From Hepsetus odoe (taxonomy: Eukaryota > Chordata > Actinopteri > Characiformes > Hepsetidae): a DNA stretch of 64,000 nt. The number at the start of each line of letters is the position of its first letter. Within the stretch, counting starts at the first letter, position 1. The stretch is from positions 18,373,258-18,437,257 of the forward strand of contig CM029376.1 of NCBI GenBank assembly GCA_017165825.1, read 5' to 3'. Position numbers and translations under genes: made by a program. Positions 60,180 through 64,000 of the stretch are shown one piece after another. The notes under the pieces are model-generated. The model saw only the letters and a list, made by a program, of their open reading frames with translations. It was not told the origin of the DNA and did no database searches.

Positions 60180-60470
60180 AGGAACTCATTCCAAACTCAT
60201 CCCAAAGGCATTGAGTGGCGCTCTGACACTCTGTAACCCAGTGCCAGATGGCTTTATACCCCTCTAGCTGACACTTGACATTGGGCACTGGAACAGGCTA
60301 ATGTGCAGCTGCTCCAGTACATCCAATTCTATTGGTCAGTGCTGTTCTGTGTAGACTACACATATTTCATTTGCACAAACACAGCAGCAGTGGTTGCTCC
60401 TTAAATTGCTATAGCTCCTGGTACCCATTCACCTATTAGAAATGGTATCTGAATACTTTTGGGCAGAATG
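60180..60470. repeat. decayed DNA-transposon-like fragment
   Basis: TCATCCCAAAGGCATTGAGTGG near the left and ATCTGAATACTTTTGG near the right resemble, from memory, phrases of non-autonomous DNA transposons in fish. Terminal inverted repeats were not found, so the assignment is weak. Confidence 0.3.
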
Positions 60471-61439
60471 GGCATCAGCTGAGATCTCAGGCTTTTGCAC
60501 TGCATTCAGCATACCAAGATCCAGTTACTGCATTTCTGTCACATCCCCTGCTCAGGATTCAGAGCATGCTCTCACAATATTCCTCTGCATGCTTCCAGAA
60601 ACCACTGAAATCTACCACGGTTATTGGTCTTGTGTCACAGATCAAAATCAGAGCATTGCTTCAGTTTTATTAATGTTTGCCCTACTTTAGCTATATGATA
60701 CTTCAACATTTGAGAGCTCATTAAATTCAGCAAAAGTTCCAGTGGATCAAACAGAGAATTTTAATGTTTCATTTATTAGTTTATCAGCATGGTGACTGTA
60801 CTTTTACTACTAGTAAGACATTTAAAATCCTTTTTTTGAACAAGCTGACATAACCCTTTGAGAATTTTACTTCTAGAGACATAAGTTCAGTTTGCAATCT
60901 CAGCCAAACAGCTGAGGCCATTAGTTCTTACTGTGGGGAACATTTGTTAGAAGGCAGACTCAACGATCTAAGTGCATAGGAAGCATTTCTGTACTAAGCA
61001 ACTATGACTATTAATTAAACTGAAAAATTTCTCAGAATAGAACATTTCTTTCACTGCGATATCCAGTTGCATGTTCAAACTGAAATGCTGATTACTCTCC
61101 TACTGTATCTTCTCATTGATCAATGAGGCCTATAGCCAGGGAGAAAAGAGACAGAGAAAGCCTGGTGCCTGGTGCTTTACATGGTCTGAAATGAGCTAAA
61201 CACTTAAAACCAGACTTAATTCTAGCCTACTTTTCAGAAATTACAATGTGTACTTTGTACCTGCATTATTTTTTAAGTTATAGAAGTATGTGTAGAAGTG
61301 AGTTTGTATTTGTTGGTTTCGACCTGTCAATGGACCCTAAAATCTAATATAATCTTATACAATTAATTACAAGTGAAAAAAGAGGGGGGAGCTTTAATAA
61401 AAATCTAAGGTCAATATCCTATTTGTCAATCACATTTTT

Positions 61440-61640
61440 CAAAATATAAATAGTAGACCACATGATCGGAGGATCGGGTGTTCAAACCCCTTCCCAATAG
61501 GTTGCCCTGCAGTACCCTTGAGCAAGGTGCCGTCCCTGTCTCGCTCCTCCCTGCGATGGGCTGGCGACCTGTCCAGGGTGCGTCCCCCGTCCTTCGCCCT
61601 GTGTGCGCTGGGTTGGACTCCAGCACCCCCCTAACCCTAA
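61440..61640 (+). repeat. SINE family 3 (LINE-like tail), truncated head
   Basis: CACATGATCGGAGGATCGGG, GTTGCCCTGCAGTACCCTTGAG and CTGCGATGGGCTGGCGACCT with GTCCAGGGTGCGTCC match the 37866 copy closely. A degenerate CTAACCCTAA-type tract follows at 61630-61700. Confidence 0.75.
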
Positions 61641-63770
61641 GCCCAGCGTAAATTTAAATCTAATCCTAATCAAAACCCTAAACCTAATACTAATACTAAT
61701 AATTATCATTTGAATTTCAGATGATGCTTGGTAAGCAATTAAATACCTGTAAATGATCCATTATGAACCATCAAAATAAAGTGGGACACTTTTTATGTAG
61801 CAGGGGTATACATGACTGCATCTGCAAGGTACTGAACTCTGAAAACTGTGTACTGCTCAGTGTACTGCTTTGTGCTTAAAACGGTTCAGAAAACTGCAAA
61901 CCTTTTGACCAGCAACGTCTCATATGTAAACCACAGGACATTTGTAGTATTTTTTAATAATTTCAATCACCTTATCCACTCATCCTCTGGTGGATTCAAC
62001 TCTTCTATCTTAAATGAAGAGAGAGAAAATGAAAAGTGAGTTAAAGCATTAATCAGAGCATATTTATGTGATTATGAAGAGCAGGGCCTGGGAGATGGCA
62101 GTAAGTCACTGCAAGAGGAAGTGGTCCCCTGATTAAAGCACATAGGTTTCATCTGTCACAGTGAAGAGATTGATTTCTCACCGAGTCAGTCATTCATTAA
62201 CTCTGACGGTGCGAGATGTAGATTAGGACTTCAGGGAAGATTGAATTTAGCAAGACGTGGTGGCAGAAAGGAGGTAAGAGAAATTATGCCCCACTGTGTT
62301 TCTTTTCTATTTTTATTGTGGTCTAATAAAAATAGATTAGTAGTACTAATTTCAATTTTTTTTTCCTGAACTGTATAATTAAAATCATTTCATAATTTCC
62401 ACAAAATTTCAACACGGTTATGTCATAAATGTGCAAGACAGGAGAACTTTTTATGTGCATGCATGAGAGACAATGCCTTTAAGGAAATGTTTTTGGCATT
62501 TCACTGTCAATAAAAATGCTTGAATCCTTTTGTTTTCTGATATCATCTTCTCAAAATGGCACCATTTATAAATTTTCAACCAGTACAGGGCAGGACATTT
62601 CCTCTTGTGTCTCAGATGGACATTCAAGGGTTATACTTTCATCTGTCTGTAATAATTGGCAGAAAATTGTGCATGCAGTGTGCAGTATTTTTTTTTTTTC
62701 CCATCAAAGAGAAAAAAAGGGCCAGCAATTATGGTCCCCCTTATCTTGCTCCTCCCCAGTGGAGGACTTGTGCTCTGCAAGGCAGTAGAAAAGGAAAGGG
62801 AACATTGCTCCTTGTTCTGTGAAATTTGCAAAATGGATTCAGTCTGTGTGCCCTGACAGAGTGCACATTTATTCACCTGTTTCTTTCATGTACAGTTCAA
62901 CTGCCATAACAGCCCTTTACCCACTTCTGTCTATGTCAGTTTTCCATGCATGAAACTCTAACAAGTGTCTTTCTTGCCTTGATTTTTGTAGAAATCCCAC
63001 ATGATTAGCAGTGGTTGCAGGTATATACATAGAAAGAGTTATACATTGGCATGCCATTGTTTTGTGCTCAAATTATTAATTAGCTATTAAAATGGATTTG
63101 GAAATCGTACAATACAATCTCTGGTTTATGAAGTATGAATAACCTCCAGAGAAATGTAACTTTTCGTTCAGCTTGTCGAGAAAATTCTTATGCGTGCAAG
63201 CTTCTGGCAGGAAGAGTGAATCAACACAGTCCTGCTCTGTGTGGCGTGTGGGATTAAGGAGGTGGGATTAAGGGCTGTTTCACGGCTAAGGGGAGATGGC
63301 TAATCTTCTGCCAGTAGGCTGGAGAAAAAGCTGCTTCAGACTGACAAGCTGGTTTGTGTTCCTGCTCGCAGCAAATTCCAATTCTCTTCCATCACGATCT
63401 AGAGTGTCCACCCGATGAAAAATCAGTCTAGAAATGTACTTGCCCAGAACTAATTTCCCCAATGTTTTGCCAAATTGAGAAAATGATTAATTTTCACATG
63501 AAACCAGCATGACAGCTTTACAGTTTTCTTTTTTACTGCAAAATATCCATTACACATGGATGGTTTCAGTGGACAGTGTTAGGGGAGAATTGTGCATAAT
63601 TTTCAAACTGTCTATTTTAATTGATTAGATGTAAACAAAGTCATTCAGAGTGGTCTGATGTGAAATGATTTTAGAAAAACTGACTCAAATTTCTTTACAA
63701 ATGCAAAATACAAATTGGTAATAGGAATGAAATAGGTATGTTATTTTTTTTACAAAAAATAAATCTATTC

Positions 63771-63872
63771 AATTTATGATCCAAAACAAAGAGTGAACAT
63801 ACATAATTTATGATCCAAAACAAAGAGTGAACATACACAATTTATGATCCAAAACAAAGAGTCAACATACAT
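63771..63872. repeat. 34-base tandem repeat, three copies
   Basis: The unit AATTTATGATCCAAAACAAA plus GAGTGAACATACAT starts at 63771, 63805 and 63839. The copies differ at one or two positions, so the array is young. Confidence 0.93.
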
Positions 63873-64000
63873 ACTCAAATTCCCCTTGAATTCTGCAGAA
63901 TGCAGGCAGCTGTGGCACACATAAAGATATTGTTTCAAGGTTGCTTAACATGCAATCCATGTGCATAATATAACCTGTGCTTTTTTCACTAATAAACTGA

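Larger units (their letters stand above)
52071..64000. other. gene-free region downstream of kctd8
   Basis: About 12 kb without a supportable gene. It is AT-rich with short ORFs only. It holds a decayed transposon-like stretch (about 60180-60470), a family 3 SINE (61440-61640) and a 34-base tandem repeat (63771-63872). Less AT-rich blocks at about 53920-54400, 62075-62280 and 63170-63420 look like possible conserved non-coding elements. Otherwise 52071-53900, 54400-60170 and 61710-62070 show nothing I can name. Confidence 0.55.

Noticed and set aside
61630..61700. CCCTAACCCTAA-like tract suggesting an interstitial telomere
   Set aside because: Only about two units are recognisable and the rest is degenerate, following directly on a SINE tail.
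1..64000. CRISPR arrays, operons and bacterial regulatory sites
   Set aside because: The window is vertebrate nuclear DNA; the regularly spaced repeats found are microsatellites or the 34-base array without spacers.

Overview
This window is vertebrate nuclear DNA, almost certainly from a teleost fish. It has split genes with GT/AG introns, protein sequences close to vertebrate orthologues, dinucleotide microsatellites, and several tRNA-headed SINE families of the kind that is abundant in ray-finned fishes. An otophysan (characin, catfish or relative) would fit the SINE tails, but that is a guess.

Four protein-coding genes can be read exon by exon. (1) aup1 (+), entering from the left edge with its 5' part missing and ending at 5035: a lipid-droplet/ERAD adaptor. 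(2) tubb4b-type beta-tubulin (+), four exons, 6013-8447, complete, behind a compact promoter with four CCAAT boxes. (3) loxl3 (-), thirteen coding exons per transcript, 25406 down to 9548: a secreted, copper-dependent lysyl oxidase with four SRCR domains. It is convergent with the tubulin gene. (4) kctd8 (+), two coding exons at 30956-31802 and 50291-50817, separated by an 18.5 kb intron: a GABA-B receptor auxiliary subunit. It is divergent from loxl3. I saw no gene in 52.1-64.0 kb, only AT-rich sequence, decayed repeats and a few stretches that look like candidate conserved non-coding elements.

The most interesting feature is in loxl3. The exon for the first half of the fourth SRCR domain is present twice (15045-15215 and 14168-14323). 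Both copies are open, flanked by splice sites in the same phase (0-0), and keep the same cysteines. Over a shared 15-codon core they encode identical amino acids although nine codons differ silently. This is the signature of an old exon duplication kept by selection, and it predicts mutually exclusive isoforms of 733 and 728 residues. Other points are a strong-context uORF in the predicted loxl3 leader, an unidentified 79-codon ORF between the duplicated exons, a possible KCTD12-like short form of kctd8 by intron retention, SINE copies that share a head but differ in tail, and the gene order aup1-tubb4b-loxl3 in which htra2 (between AUP1 and LOXL3 in human) is not seen.

The four genes are neighbours by chromosomal position and have no evident shared pathway. 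All exon coordinates were read by eye from splice consensus, reading-frame continuity and remembered family alignments; no search was run.
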